Source of the DNA: Deltaproteobacteria bacterium
GTDB lineage: Bacteria > Myxococcota_A > UBA9042 > DTJE01
NCBI GenBank assembly: GCA_016784945.1
Contig: JADHTP010000231.1
Coordinates: forward strand, 1-5,366
Direction: 5' to 3'
Length of the DNA stretch: 5,366 bases
Under the pieces are notes generated by a model. The model searched no databases, was not told the origin of the DNA, and saw only the letters and a list, made by a program, of their open reading frames with translations. Each line of letters starts with the position of its first letter. The first letter of the stretch is position 1. Shown in pieces: positions 1 through 5,366 of the stretch. The position numbers and the translations under genes are program-made.

Positions 1-78
1 CGTCAGTGGGTAGGATAGTTTCATCGCCCATCTGGCGCCAAACACCGCCTGGTACGGAGTACAATGTATCCCATACAC
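1..78. other. Anomalous left-edge segment at the uvrA break
   Basis: This segment lies where the uvrA 3' end should continue. It is about 53% G+C over bases 1-75 (40 of 75), clearly lower than the adjoining uvrA body. It packs small palindromes: TGGCGCCA (33-40), GTAC repeated around GGA (52-62), and TGTAT-CCC-ATACA (65-77). On the minus strand, translation in the uvrA frame and in the +2 frame gives no recognisable UvrA sequence. I could not match it to a known insertion-sequence end, intron or phage attachment site. It may be the edge of inserted DNA or a mis-joined contig end. Confidence 0.4.
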
Positions 79-2450
79 TCAAGCGTGGCGCGGACGAGGA
101 AGCTGGACGTTCGGATGGCCTCGTTGAAACGGCGCCCGCCGCACTCCTCGCAGGTCACGAACACGTCGGCCAGGAAGTGCATCTCCACCCGGATGACCCC
201 GGCGCCCTGGCACTTTTCGCACCGTCCTCCCCGCACGTTGAAGGAAAACCGGCCGGGCTTGAACCCGTACATGCGGGCTTCCTTCGTGGACGCGAACAGG
301 GAACGGATGTGGTCGAACACCTTGGTATAGGTGGCGGGGTTGGAACGGGGTGTCCGGCCGATGGGTTCCTGGTTGACCACGATGACCTTGTCCATGTGGT
401 CCAGGCCCCGCAGTTCACCGAAGGGGAGTGGATTGGCGCGGTTGCCGTTCAGGTGCCGGGACAGGGCGGGGCACAGGGTCTGGGTCACCAGGGAACTCTT
501 GCCCGCGCCGGAGACGCCGGTCACCACGGTAAAGGTGCCCACGGGGAAGGCCACGTCCAGGTCCTTGAGGTTGTGACCGCCGGCGCCGGCCAGCACGAGC
601 TTCTTCCGGCTCTTCCGACGTTTCGACGGGATCGGGATGGACTTGCGGCCCGACAGGTAGGCCCCGGTGAGGGACCTGCGCGACCGGAGCATCTTTTTCG
701 GCGAGCCCGTGAATACCACTTCGCCGCCGTTCCTGCCGGCCCCGGGCCCGAATTCGATCACGTGGTCCGCGGACAGGATGGCGTCCCGATCGTGTTCCAC
801 CACCACCACTGTGTTGCCCAGGTCCCTGAGGTGCTTCAAGGTCTCGATGAGCCGTCCGTTGTCCCGGGGATGAAGCCCGACGGACGGTTCGTCCAGGACG
901 TAGGTCACGCCCGTGAGTTCGCTGCCCAGTTGACTGGCCAGCCGGATCCGCTGGGCCTCGCCCCCCGACAGGCTGGCCCCGGCCCTGGACAGGGACAGGT
1001 ATCCGATCCCGAGGTTGACCAGGAGTTCCAGGCGGCCCCGGATTTCCTTGAGCAGTTCCTCGGTGATCACGGCCTTTGCCTCGCAGAAATCCAGCCGGGA
1101 CAGCACGTTCAACAGCCGCGATATGGTCATGTTCGACAGTTCGGCGATCCCCCGGTCCCCCACCTTCACGGCCAGGGCCTCGGGCCTCAGCCGCCGGCCC
1201 GAGCACAGAGGGCAGGGGCGATCGGTCAGGAATCTCTGGTAATACGTGCGCATCTCCGGCGAGCGGGTTTCCCTGTAGCGTCGCAACAGGGTGTTGGCGA
1301 TACCCTCGAACCGGATATTTACCGAGCCCTTGAAGTTCCGCGAGTTCCAGTCGATGGGCACGCGCTGCCCATCACCGTGCAGGATGAGTTCCACGTGTTC
1401 CGGCGGCAGCCGGCCGAAAGGGGCGTCGAGGTCGATGCCGTGAGTCTTGGACAGGCCTCTGACGATTTCCTGGGTCAGGCTGCCGTTCTCGAAGACCTTG
1501 GCCCAGGGCTCCACGGCCCCCTGCCGAATGGACAGGGAGGGGTCCGGGACCAGCTTGTCGGGGTCGATGACCTGGGCGGTCCCCAGCCCGTTGCAGTCGG
1601 GACAGGCCCCCACGGGGTTGTTGAACGAGAAGAGCTGGGGGGAGGCCTCCGGGAAGGACAGGTTGCACACGTCGCAGGCCAGGTGCTCGGAAAACGTCCT
1701 TTCACCCAGGGAATCGGAAGCCACCACGACCCGTCCGTTGCCGGTCTTCAACGCGGTTTCCACCGAATCCGTGAGCCGGGCCTCGATACCGTCCTTGAGA
1801 ACGATGCGGTCCACCACCACGTCGATGTCGTGCTTCCGGTTCCGGTCAAGGGGTTGGACATCCGCCAGTTCCATGACCTCGCCGTCCACCCGGACCCGGA
1901 CGAAGCCGTCGGCCCGCAGGGACTCTAACAGCTCCCGGTACTCGCCCTTCCGGCTCCGGGCCAGGGGGGCCATGAGGACCACTCGCAGCTTACCCGACGG
2001 GACCTTGTCCCGGCCCAGGGCCAGGATCTCCCGCACGATCTGGGCGGGCTCCTGGCGGGCCACGGGCCGTCCGCACGAATGGCAGAACTGCTCACCGGCG
2101 CGTGCGTACAGCACCCGCAGGTAGTCGTGGATCTCGGTGATGGTGCCCACGGTGGACCGGGGGTTGGACGAGGCGCTCTTCTGCTCGATGGCGATGGTTG
2201 GGGTCAGGCCGTGGATGCTGTCGTAGCGGGGTTTGTCCAGCTGACCGAGAAACTGCCGGGCATAGGCGGAGAGCGACTCCACGTACCGGCGCTGCCCCTC
2301 GGCGAAAAGGGTGTCGAAGGCCAGGGATGACTTGCCCGAACCGCTGACCCCCGAAAACACCACCAACCGGAACTTGGGGATGGACACCCGCCCGCCCTTG
2401 AGGTTGTGCTCCCGGGCCCCGTGTATCTCGATGGATTCCTTTTCGCCCAT
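21..2450 (-). CDS. uvrA: UvrA, excinuclease ABC subunit A, C-terminally truncated
   Basis: UvrA is the damage-sensing ATPase of nucleotide excision repair; as a dimer it loads UvrB onto DNA lesions in the cytoplasm. The 809-residue product shows, in order: Walker A I (GVSGSGKSS, K40), a CHSC pair (123-126), zinc finger 1 (C259, C262, C283, C286), ABC signature I (LSGGEAQ, 494-500), Walker B I (D520, E521), H-loop H553, Walker A II (GVSGAGKSS, K651) and zinc finger 2 (C744, C747, C767, C770, with 19 residues between the pairs). The usual length is about 940. Similarity fades after RRFNEA (773-778) and the final ~15-30 residues do not look like UvrA; signature II, Walker B II and H-loop II are absent. 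Because UvrA's ATP sites need both ABC halves, the product as written is probably inactive. The ATG at 2450 is supported by GGGAG on the minus strand (2459-2463), 8 bases upstream, and by the normal UvrA N-terminus (HGAREHNLK). Identity is certain; whether the truncation is biological or an assembly edge is not. Confidence 0.95.
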   Translation of the reverse strand: MGEKESIEIHGAREHNLKGGRVSIPKFRLVVFSGVSGSGKSSLAFDTLFAEGQRRYVESLSAYARQFLGQLDKPRYDSIHGLTPTIAIEQKSASSNPRSTVGTITEIHDYLRVLYARAGEQFCHSCGRPVARQEPAQIVREILALGRDKVPSGKLRVVLMAPLARSRKGEYRELLESLRADGFVRVRVDGEVMELADVQPLDRNRKHDIDVVVDRIVLKDGIEARLTDSVETALKTGNGRVVVASDSLGERTFSEHLACDVCNLSFPEASPQLFSFNNPVGACPDCNGLGTAQVIDPDKLVPDPSLSIRQGAVEPWAKVFENGSLTQEIVRGLSKTHGIDLDAPFGRLPPEHVELILHGDGQRVPIDWNSRNFKGSVNIRFEGIANTLLRRYRETRSPEMRTYYQRFLTDRPCPLCSGRRLRPEALAVKVGDRGIAELSNMTISRLLNVLSRLDFCEAKAVITEELLKEIRGRLELLVNLGIGYLSLSRAGASLSGGEAQRIRLASQLGSELTGVTYVLDEPSVGLHPRDNGRLIETLKHLRDLGNTVVVVEHDRDAILSADHVIEFGPGAGRNGGEVVFTGSPKKMLRSRRSLTGAYLSGRKSIPIPSKRRKSRKKLVLAGAGGHNLKDLDVAFPVGTFTVVTGVSGAGKSSLVTQTLCPALSRHLNGNRANPLPFGELRGLDHMDKVIVVNQEPIGRTPRSNPATYTKVFDHIRSLFASTKEARMYGFKPGRFSFNVRGGRCEKCQGAGVIRVEMHFLADVFVTCEECGGRRFNEAIRTSSFLVRATLECMGYIVLRTRRCLAPDGR

Positions 2451-2487
2451 GCCGCCTGCTCCCTGGTCGCCCCGTTGGACCGACGGG

Positions 2488-2493
2488 ATTATA
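2488..2493 (-). promoter_or_regulatory. Candidate -10 box of the uvrA promoter
   Basis: Read on the minus strand this is a perfect TATAAT, in an otherwise GC-rich region, 37 bases before the uvrA start codon. Transcription would begin near 2481 and give a leader of about 30 bases containing the GGGAG ribosome site. No good -35 hexamer sits at the right distance: CGTTCA is found at a 17-base spacing, while TTGACG (2501-2506) is only 7 bases away and too close. The weak -35 fits a promoter that is weak or regulated, which is inference. Confidence 0.45.
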
Positions 2494-2500
2494 GCTTGTG

Positions 2501-2590
2501 CGTCAACCGTTGAACGTTGTTCGTCAATCGTTCATCGCCCAAGGTCCGATGGGTCATCCACCTTGTCCGACGATCAACGATGAACGATCA
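2501..2590. repeat. Nested inverted-repeat cluster between uvrA and the phosphatase gene
   Basis: A perfect 11-bp inverted repeat has arms ATCGTTCATCG (2527-2537) and CGATGAACGAT (2578-2588). Inside it is a second stem, CAAGGT (2540-2545) with ACCTTG (2560-2565), and inside that GATG (2548-2551) with CATC (2555-2558) around a GGT loop. To the left, CGTCAACCGTT (2501-2511) recurs as CGTCAATCGTT (2522-2532), a 10/11 direct match at a 21-base offset, and TCAAC-C-GTTGA (2503-2513) is itself palindromic. No arm is followed by a T-run on either strand, and both flanking genes point away, so it is unlikely to be a terminator. A regulatory site, an intergenic repeat family or a cruciform-forming element are all possible. 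Confidence 0.6.
2519..2533. promoter_or_regulatory. Candidate LexA (SOS) operator, GTTC-N7-GTTC
   Basis: Two direct GTTC repeats (2519-2522 and 2530-2533) are separated by exactly seven bases, the architecture of the alphaproteobacterial LexA box. The motif lies 68 bases upstream of uvrA, a gene commonly in the SOS regulon, and just upstream of the expected -35 position of the TATAAT promoter. GAAC-N3-GTTC (2512-2522) also overlaps it, one base short of the GAAC-N4-GTTC spacing of the Gram-positive box. The surrounding sequence is rich in GTTC/GAAC words, so a chance match is quite possible, and this operator type is not established for the suspected lineage. Confidence 0.25.
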
Positions 2591-2592
2591 AT

Positions 2593-2605
2593 CCCCGGTT
2601 CGGGG
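2593..2605. repeat. Short GC hairpin CCCCG-GTT-CGGGG
   Basis: Perfect 5-bp inverted repeat with a three-base loop, directly after the nested repeat cluster. No T-tract follows on either strand, so it does not look like an intrinsic terminator. It lies about 90 bases upstream of the phosphatase ribosome site and outside the predicted leader, so a role in DNA structure or protein binding is more likely than one in RNA. Confidence 0.4.
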
Positions 2606-2645
2606 GTCGAGAGTCGCTGCCTTGCGAATTGCTGAAGCCGTCGGG

Positions 2646-2675
2646 TTGCGATTTTCGCGCATCCGGTGATACCCT
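2646..2675 (+). promoter_or_regulatory. Possible promoter of the PP2C phosphatase gene
   Basis: TTGCGA (2646-2651, 4 of 6 matches to the sigma-70 -35 box) is followed after 18 bases by TACCCT (2670-2675, 3 of 6), preceded by TG one base upstream as in an extended -10 element. A T7 run (2675-2681) follows. Transcription would start near 2682 and give a leader of about 28 bases. The hexamers are weak, so this is only a plausible placement. Confidence 0.22.
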
Positions 2676-2696
2676 TTTTTTGTTCGCGACAGGTCT

Positions 2697-2702
2697 GGGA
2701 GG
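2697..2702 (+). promoter_or_regulatory. Ribosome binding site that fixes the phosphatase start
   Basis: GGGAGG lies 7 bases before the ATG at 2710. It favours this start over the in-frame ATG at 2629, which would add 27 residues unlike any PP2C N-terminus and lacks such a site. Confidence 0.75.
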
Positions 2703-2709
2703 CCGACTC

Positions 2710-3474
2710 ATGAATCTTCGACACTCCGGCATGACCGACGTGGGCCGGAAACGCGACCACAATGAGGACAACTTCCTCGTGCAGTCGGAGGATCGGCTGT
2801 TCGTGGTCTGCGACGGCATGGGAGGGCACGCCAGCGGCGAGGTCGCATCCCAGATTGCCTGCGACAAGATATCGGAATTCTTCAGCCTGACCCGCGACGA
2901 CGACGACGTGACCTGGCCCTACAAGGGGGACAGGCGGCTGACCGAGACCGAAAACCGGATCGCCGTGGGCGTGAAGTGGGCCAACCTGTCGGTCTTCGAA
3001 AAGGCCACGACGTCCATCAAGTTCAAGGGCATGGGGACCACCTGCGTGTCTGCCCTGTTCAGCAACGGTGAGTGCGCCGTGGCCCACGTTGGGGACTCCC
3101 GCGGCTACCGCATCCGCGACGGGGCCATCGAGCAGGTCACCGAGGATCACTCCCTGTTGAACGACTACAAGAAGCTGGCCCAGCTGACCCCCGACGAGAT
3201 CAAGAACTTTCCCCACAAGAACATCATCACCCGGGCCCTGGGGATGAAGCCTTCGGTGGTGGTGGACACCCGGATCGACGAGGTACGGGATGGGGACATC
3301 TACTTGCTATGCTGTGACGGCCTGTCCGGTGAACTGGAAAGCGACGAGATGCTCCGGATCGTGCTGGAAGCGGACGGGGACCTGGACAAGGCCACCGCCA
3401 CCCTGATCGAGAAGGCGAACGAGCACGGCGGCCGGGACAACATCACCGTGGTTCTGGTTCAGGCGGAAAGCTAG
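2710..3474 (+). CDS. PP2C-family (PPM) serine/threonine protein phosphatase
   Basis: Metal-dependent phosphatase that removes phosphate from Ser/Thr residues, typically reversing Hanks-type kinases in the cytoplasm. At 254 residues it is the usual size of a minimal bacterial PP2C (Stp/PrpC type), with no membrane segment or extra domain. Family motifs appear in order: RKRDHNEDNF (13-22), VVCDGMGGHASGE (32-44), GMGTT (107-111), HVGDSRGYRI (126-135), ITRALG (173-178), CCDGLSGEL (201-209) and GGRDNITVVLV (240-250). The predicted metal ligands E19, D20, D35, G36, D203 and D243 are all present, so activity is expected. A charged stretch at 61-82 (four consecutive Asp, then WPYKGDRR) lies before the GMGTT motif. 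Two adjacent cysteines (201-202) precede the metal-binding D203, where Ser often sits in relatives; redox sensitivity would be speculation. It is divergent from uvrA across 259 bases and is followed 127 bases later by the lipoprotein gene. No kinase partner is in the window, so its substrate is unknown. Confidence 0.96.
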   Translation: MNLRHSGMTDVGRKRDHNEDNFLVQSEDRLFVVCDGMGGHASGEVASQIACDKISEFFSLTRDDDDVTWPYKGDRRLTETENRIAVGVKWANLSVFEKATTSIKFKGMGTTCVSALFSNGECAVAHVGDSRGYRIRDGAIEQVTEDHSLLNDYKKLAQLTPDEIKNFPHKNIITRALGMKPSVVVDTRIDEVRDGDIYLLCCDGLSGELESDEMLRIVLEADGDLDKATATLIEKANEHGGRDNITVVLVQAES

Positions 3475-3540
3475 GCTACCGGGACGGTCGGCCGTAACCT
3501 GTTAGAAAGACATCGTTATCGTTCAGTTTTCCCGGTGGCT
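3474..3540 (+). repeat. Wide inverted repeat at the phosphatase 3' end
   Basis: ACCGGGA (3478-3484) is perfectly complementary to TCCCGGT (3530-3536). As RNA the stem extends to 11 pairs with two G-U wobbles (3474-3484 with 3530-3540) and a loop of about 45 bases. Its first arm begins at the last base of the phosphatase stop codon. There is no T-run after the second arm, so it is not a standard rho-independent terminator, although it could protect the transcript end or be coincidental. Inside the loop, ACGG-TCGG-CCGT (3484-3495) offers a competing small hairpin. Confidence 0.3.
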
Positions 3541-3541
3541 C

Positions 3542-3579
3542 AAGTATTGATGTTTGGGGGATTTTTCCCCATAATACTT
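3542..3579 (+). promoter_or_regulatory. Imperfect hairpin upstream of the lipoprotein gene
   Basis: Outer arms AAGTATT (3542-3548) and AATACTT (3573-3579) pair perfectly. An inner GGGG/CCCC stem (GGGGG at 3556-3560, CCCC at 3567-3570) encloses a T-rich loop. The structure ends 12 bases before the ribosome site of the lipoprotein. The T5 run is in the loop, not after the stem, which argues against an intrinsic terminator. It may be a leader structure or an operator, and this AT-rich patch may also include the promoter, since TATTGA (3545-3550) sits 17 bases after TTCAGT. Confidence 0.4.
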
Positions 3580-3591
3580 CCGACCACTGGC

Positions 3592-3597
3592 GGAGGG
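3592..3597 (+). promoter_or_regulatory. Ribosome binding site of the lipoprotein gene
   Basis: GGAGGG ends four bases before the ATG at 3602, slightly close but strong. It supports the start that yields an N-terminal lipoprotein signal peptide. Confidence 0.7.
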
Positions 3598-3601
3598 TCC
3601 A

Positions 3602-5366
3602 ATGCAGTGTTCATCTCCCGTTCGGTCTTTCACGTTTGTCGTGGCGGTGATTGCCGCGGCGGCGTGGGCCGGTTGCGGCGGCTCAGGGGATACCCAGGGG
3701 AAGGATGACACCCAGCCCGAGGTAGGCGTGGATGCCCCGGCGGAGGTGGATCCCGGCCAGGTGGTGGACATTCCCGAGGCTGAACCGGACCCGGGGCCCG
3801 AGGACGAGGGTCCCATGGGCGAGGACATCAAGACGGAAGACTACGTCCCCTGCCTGGGCTGGTGCGGGTGCCCCTGCGAAAAGAACGAACAGTGCCAGGT
3901 GGGTTTCTGCATCAGTTCCGCCGAGGGCAAGACCTGCGCCTGCGATTGCATCGAATCCACGGACTGCGAGGACGGGTGGGAATGCCGCGAGGTGAAGAAC
4001 GCCCTGGGTGATCCCATCTTCATCTGCATCCCCGGGGGCGTCACCTTGTGCAAGCCCTGCCAGGAGAACGTGGACTGCTCGTCGGACCTGGTGGTCTCGG
4101 CGGACCGTTGCGTGTCCTACGGGGCCAGCGGCAGTTTCTGCGGCACGAAATGCGGCAGTGCAGGCGACATGGAATGTCCACAGGATTACATCTGCCAGAA
4201 CGTGTCCGTGATGGGCGGTGAATCGTCTGACCAGTGCGTACCCGACGACGGTTCCTGCGAGTGTTCCGAACTGGCTGTGGAACTGAACGCCATCACCGAC
4301 TGCTTCGTCAACAACGAGTGGGGGACCTGCTTCGGAAAGCGCGAATGCCTGATCACGGGGCTGACCGACTGCAGCGCCAAGGTGCCGGCTCGGGAGGTCT
4401 GCAACGGCGTGGACGACGACTGCGATGCCGAAACGGACAACGAGGGATCGGACGGCTGCGTGGACTATTTCCAGGACGTGGACCTCGACGGGTACGGCCT
4501 GGGCGTGGGGCACTGCCTGTGCGAGGACCCGGGCGAAGGGTTCTCCACCGTGGCCGGGGACTGCAACGACGTGAACGACGGCGTGAACCCCGATTCGAAA
4601 GAGATCTGCAACGGCATGGACGACAACTGCGACGACATCACCGACGAAGAGAACTCCCCGGGCTGCCTCAACTATTCGCTGGACGGGGACGGCGACGGCT
4701 GGGGGGTCCTTGGTGACACCAAGTGCCTGTGCGGGCCCCTGCCCCCCTACACGGGCGTGATCATCGGCCAGCAGACGGACTGTGACGATGCCAACAAGGC
4801 GATATACCCCGAGGCCCCCGAACTGTGCGACCTGCTGGACAACGACTGCGACGGGATCACCGACCCGGAGAATGCCAAGGGCTGCGAGCCCTGGTACTAC
4901 GACGGTGACGAGGACGGGTTCGGGTCGTCGGTGAAGTTCAAGTGCCTGTGCGAGCCCCAGGGCAAGTACAACACCAAGAAGTCCGGTGATTGCGACGACG
5001 CCAGTCCCACCATCCACCCCCTGTCCTCGGAGATCTGCGACGGCAAGGACCAGAACTGCAACGGCCAGACCGACGAGGGTGATCCCACGGTCCTGTGCCC
5101 GCCCATGGGCGGGCTGGAACTCCACGGCACCGTGGGGTGTGACGGAAAATGCACCATCCTGGGCTGCGATCCGTCCTACACCACTCCCGAAGGCGCCTAT
5201 GTCCCGGGCTGGCACGACAACAACGAGGACTTCACCGATGGTTGTGAGTGCCAGTCCGGCTTCGAGGAGCAGTTCGGTGGCGGGGCCTGCAACCACAGCA
5301 CGGACCTGGGGACCTTCCCGGATTCGGGTTTCAAGATGCTGGTGGGGGGCAATATCGTGCCCAACG
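3602..5366 (+). CDS. Cysteine-rich lipoprotein with MopE-type metal-binding repeats (3' end outside window)
   Basis: The frame is open from the ATG to the window edge (588 residues, incomplete). Residues 1-24 form a signal peptide: R8, a hydrophobic core (FTFVVAVIAAAAW), then AG before C25, a lipobox with an unusual Trp at -3. G26 follows, with no Asp retention signal, so outer-membrane or surface anchoring is inferred. Residues 26-80 are an acidic, Pro/Asp/Glu-rich linker. Residues 84-257 carry 27 cysteines in short spacings (for example C88, C90, C92; C112, C114, C116), then GTC..REC (242-249), a lead-in commonly seen before MopE repeats. Residues 267-492 hold three full and one partial repeat of the putative metal-binding motif family (Pfam name Cu-binding_MopE). 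Residues 512-550 form a further Cys motif ending DGCEC; GNIVP (583-587) may begin a beta-sandwich domain. Copper binding is shown for Methylococcus MopE, not for this protein. No enzyme domain is visible. Such lipoproteins are abundant in Myxococcota-like genomes and mostly uncharacterised; adhesion or metal/calcium-stabilised surface structure is a guess. Confidence 0.88.
   Translation, partial: MQCSSPVRSFTFVVAVIAAAAWAGCGGSGDTQGKDDTQPEVGVDAPAEVDPGQVVDIPEAEPDPGPEDEGPMGEDIKTEDYVPCLGWCGCPCEKNEQCQVGFCISSAEGKTCACDCIESTDCEDGWECREVKNALGDPIFICIPGGVTLCKPCQENVDCSSDLVVSADRCVSYGASGSFCGTKCGSAGDMECPQDYICQNVSVMGGESSDQCVPDDGSCECSELAVELNAITDCFVNNEWGTCFGKRECLITGLTDCSAKVPAREVCNGVDDDCDAETDNEGSDGCVDYFQDVDLDGYGLGVGHCLCEDPGEGFSTVAGDCNDVNDGVNPDSKEICNGMDDNCDDITDEENSPGCLNYSLDGDGDGWGVLGDTKCLCGPLPPYTGVIIGQQTDCDDANKAIYPEAPELCDLLDNDCDGITDPENAKGCEPWYYDGDEDGFGSSVKFKCLCEPQGKYNTKKSGDCDDASPTIHPLSSEICDGKDQNCNGQTDEGDPTVLCPPMGGLELHGTVGCDGKCTILGCDPSYTTPEGAYVPGWHDNNEDFTDGCECQSGFEEQFGGGACNHSTDLGTFPDSGFKMLVGGNIVPN
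4400..5077 (+). repeat. Tandem MopE-type protein repeats (3 full, 1 partial)
   Basis: Units begin at C267, C336, C409 and C479 of the lipoprotein (bases 4400, 4607, 4826, 5036), giving periods of 69, 73 and 70 residues. Each full unit has CxGxDxDCD-like ends (CNGVDDDCD, CNGMDDNCD, CDLLDNDCD), an Asp-rich loop (DVDLDGYG 292-299, DGDGDGWG 361-368, DGDEDGFG 434-441), a CLC triplet (305-307, 375-377, 448-450) and a DC-x-D...P segment (320-330, 393-403, 463-473). Cysteine spacing is nearly fixed: +7, +12, +19/20, +2, then +14/17/14. The fourth unit keeps only the head, CDGKDQNCNGQTDE. At DNA level the copies have diverged, so this is an old duplication rather than an unstable repeat. Confidence 0.88.

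Noticed and set aside
52..62. GTACGGAGTAC, reminiscent of a motif in some group II intron RNAs
   Set aside because: Only a short palindromic word; no domain V, no GUGYG boundary and no reverse transcriptase are visible.
6..1928. 640-codon open frame on the plus strand opposite uvrA
   Set aside because: It is exactly antisense to conserved UvrA, has no recognisable domain, and is rich in Gly, Pro, His and Val as expected from reading a high-GC gene backwards.
2501..2533. CRISPR-like array suggested by repeated CGTCAA-CGTT words
   Set aside because: Only two imperfect 11-base copies at a 21-base offset; no regular repeat-spacer pattern and no cas gene.
2675..2681. T7 run as a possible intrinsic terminator tail
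   Set aside because: No GC stem directly precedes it on the plus strand, and no upstream gene on that strand needs terminating.
2629..2709. Upstream in-frame ATG that would extend the phosphatase by 27 residues
   Set aside because: The added residues do not resemble a PP2C N-terminus, and GGGAGG stands at the right distance from the ATG at 2710.
2554..3216. 220-codon minus-strand frame across the intergenic region and the phosphatase gene
   Set aside because: Overlaps the PP2C catalytic motifs antisense and has no motif of its own.
4234..4716. 160-codon Arg/Gly-rich plus-strand frame inside the lipoprotein gene
   Set aside because: A frame-shifted reading of the Asp/Cys repeat codons, without a ribosome site or domain.
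3683..5296. 537-codon open frame on the minus strand opposite the lipoprotein gene
   Set aside because: Low-complexity Val/Ala/Gly/His composition with no motif; the plus strand carries a signal peptide, ribosome site and known repeats.

Overview
The window is GC-rich (roughly 65% by eye in the coding parts) and holds three protein-coding genes: a truncated uvrA on the minus strand (21-2450), a PP2C-type protein phosphatase on the plus strand (2710-3474), and a cysteine-rich, MopE-repeat lipoprotein on the plus strand (3602 to the right edge, incomplete). No tRNA, rRNA, CRISPR array, transposase or integrase is recognisable. A predicted lipoprotein with long acidic, cysteine-rich 'CNGxDDDCD' repeats, next to a eukaryote-like Ser/Thr phosphatase in a high-GC genome, suggests Myxococcota or a related former deltaproteobacterial lineage. 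That is inference; there is no phylogenetic marker in the window.

Left part (1-2450). UvrA is well conserved from its N-terminus through the first ABC ATPase and into the second one (second Walker A and second zinc finger). It then loses similarity near residue 778-792 and stops at residue 809, about 130 residues short. The missing part should carry the second signature motif, Walker B and H-loop. The last ~75 bases are less GC-rich and contain small palindromes, so this is either a real insertion/rearrangement breakpoint or a contig-end artefact.

Middle (2451-2709). This divergent intergenic region should hold the promoters of both uvrA and the phosphatase. It has a perfect TATAAT on the uvrA side, a GTTC-N7-GTTC motif resembling a LexA operator of the alphaproteobacterial type, and an unusually dense set of nested inverted repeats.

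Right part (2710-5366). The phosphatase has every metal-binding motif of the PP2C family and is probably the reset arm of Ser/Thr kinase signalling, although no kinase lies in the window. A 127-base gap with two inverted repeats separates it from a secreted lipoprotein whose repeats combine a fixed cysteine frame with aspartate-rich, calcium-type loops. No functional link among the three genes is evident: DNA repair, cytoplasmic signalling and cell surface appear simply to be neighbours. I found no convincing new multi-gene system. The items most worth checking are the uvrA breakpoint, the uvrA operator candidate and nested repeats, and the lipoprotein repeats.
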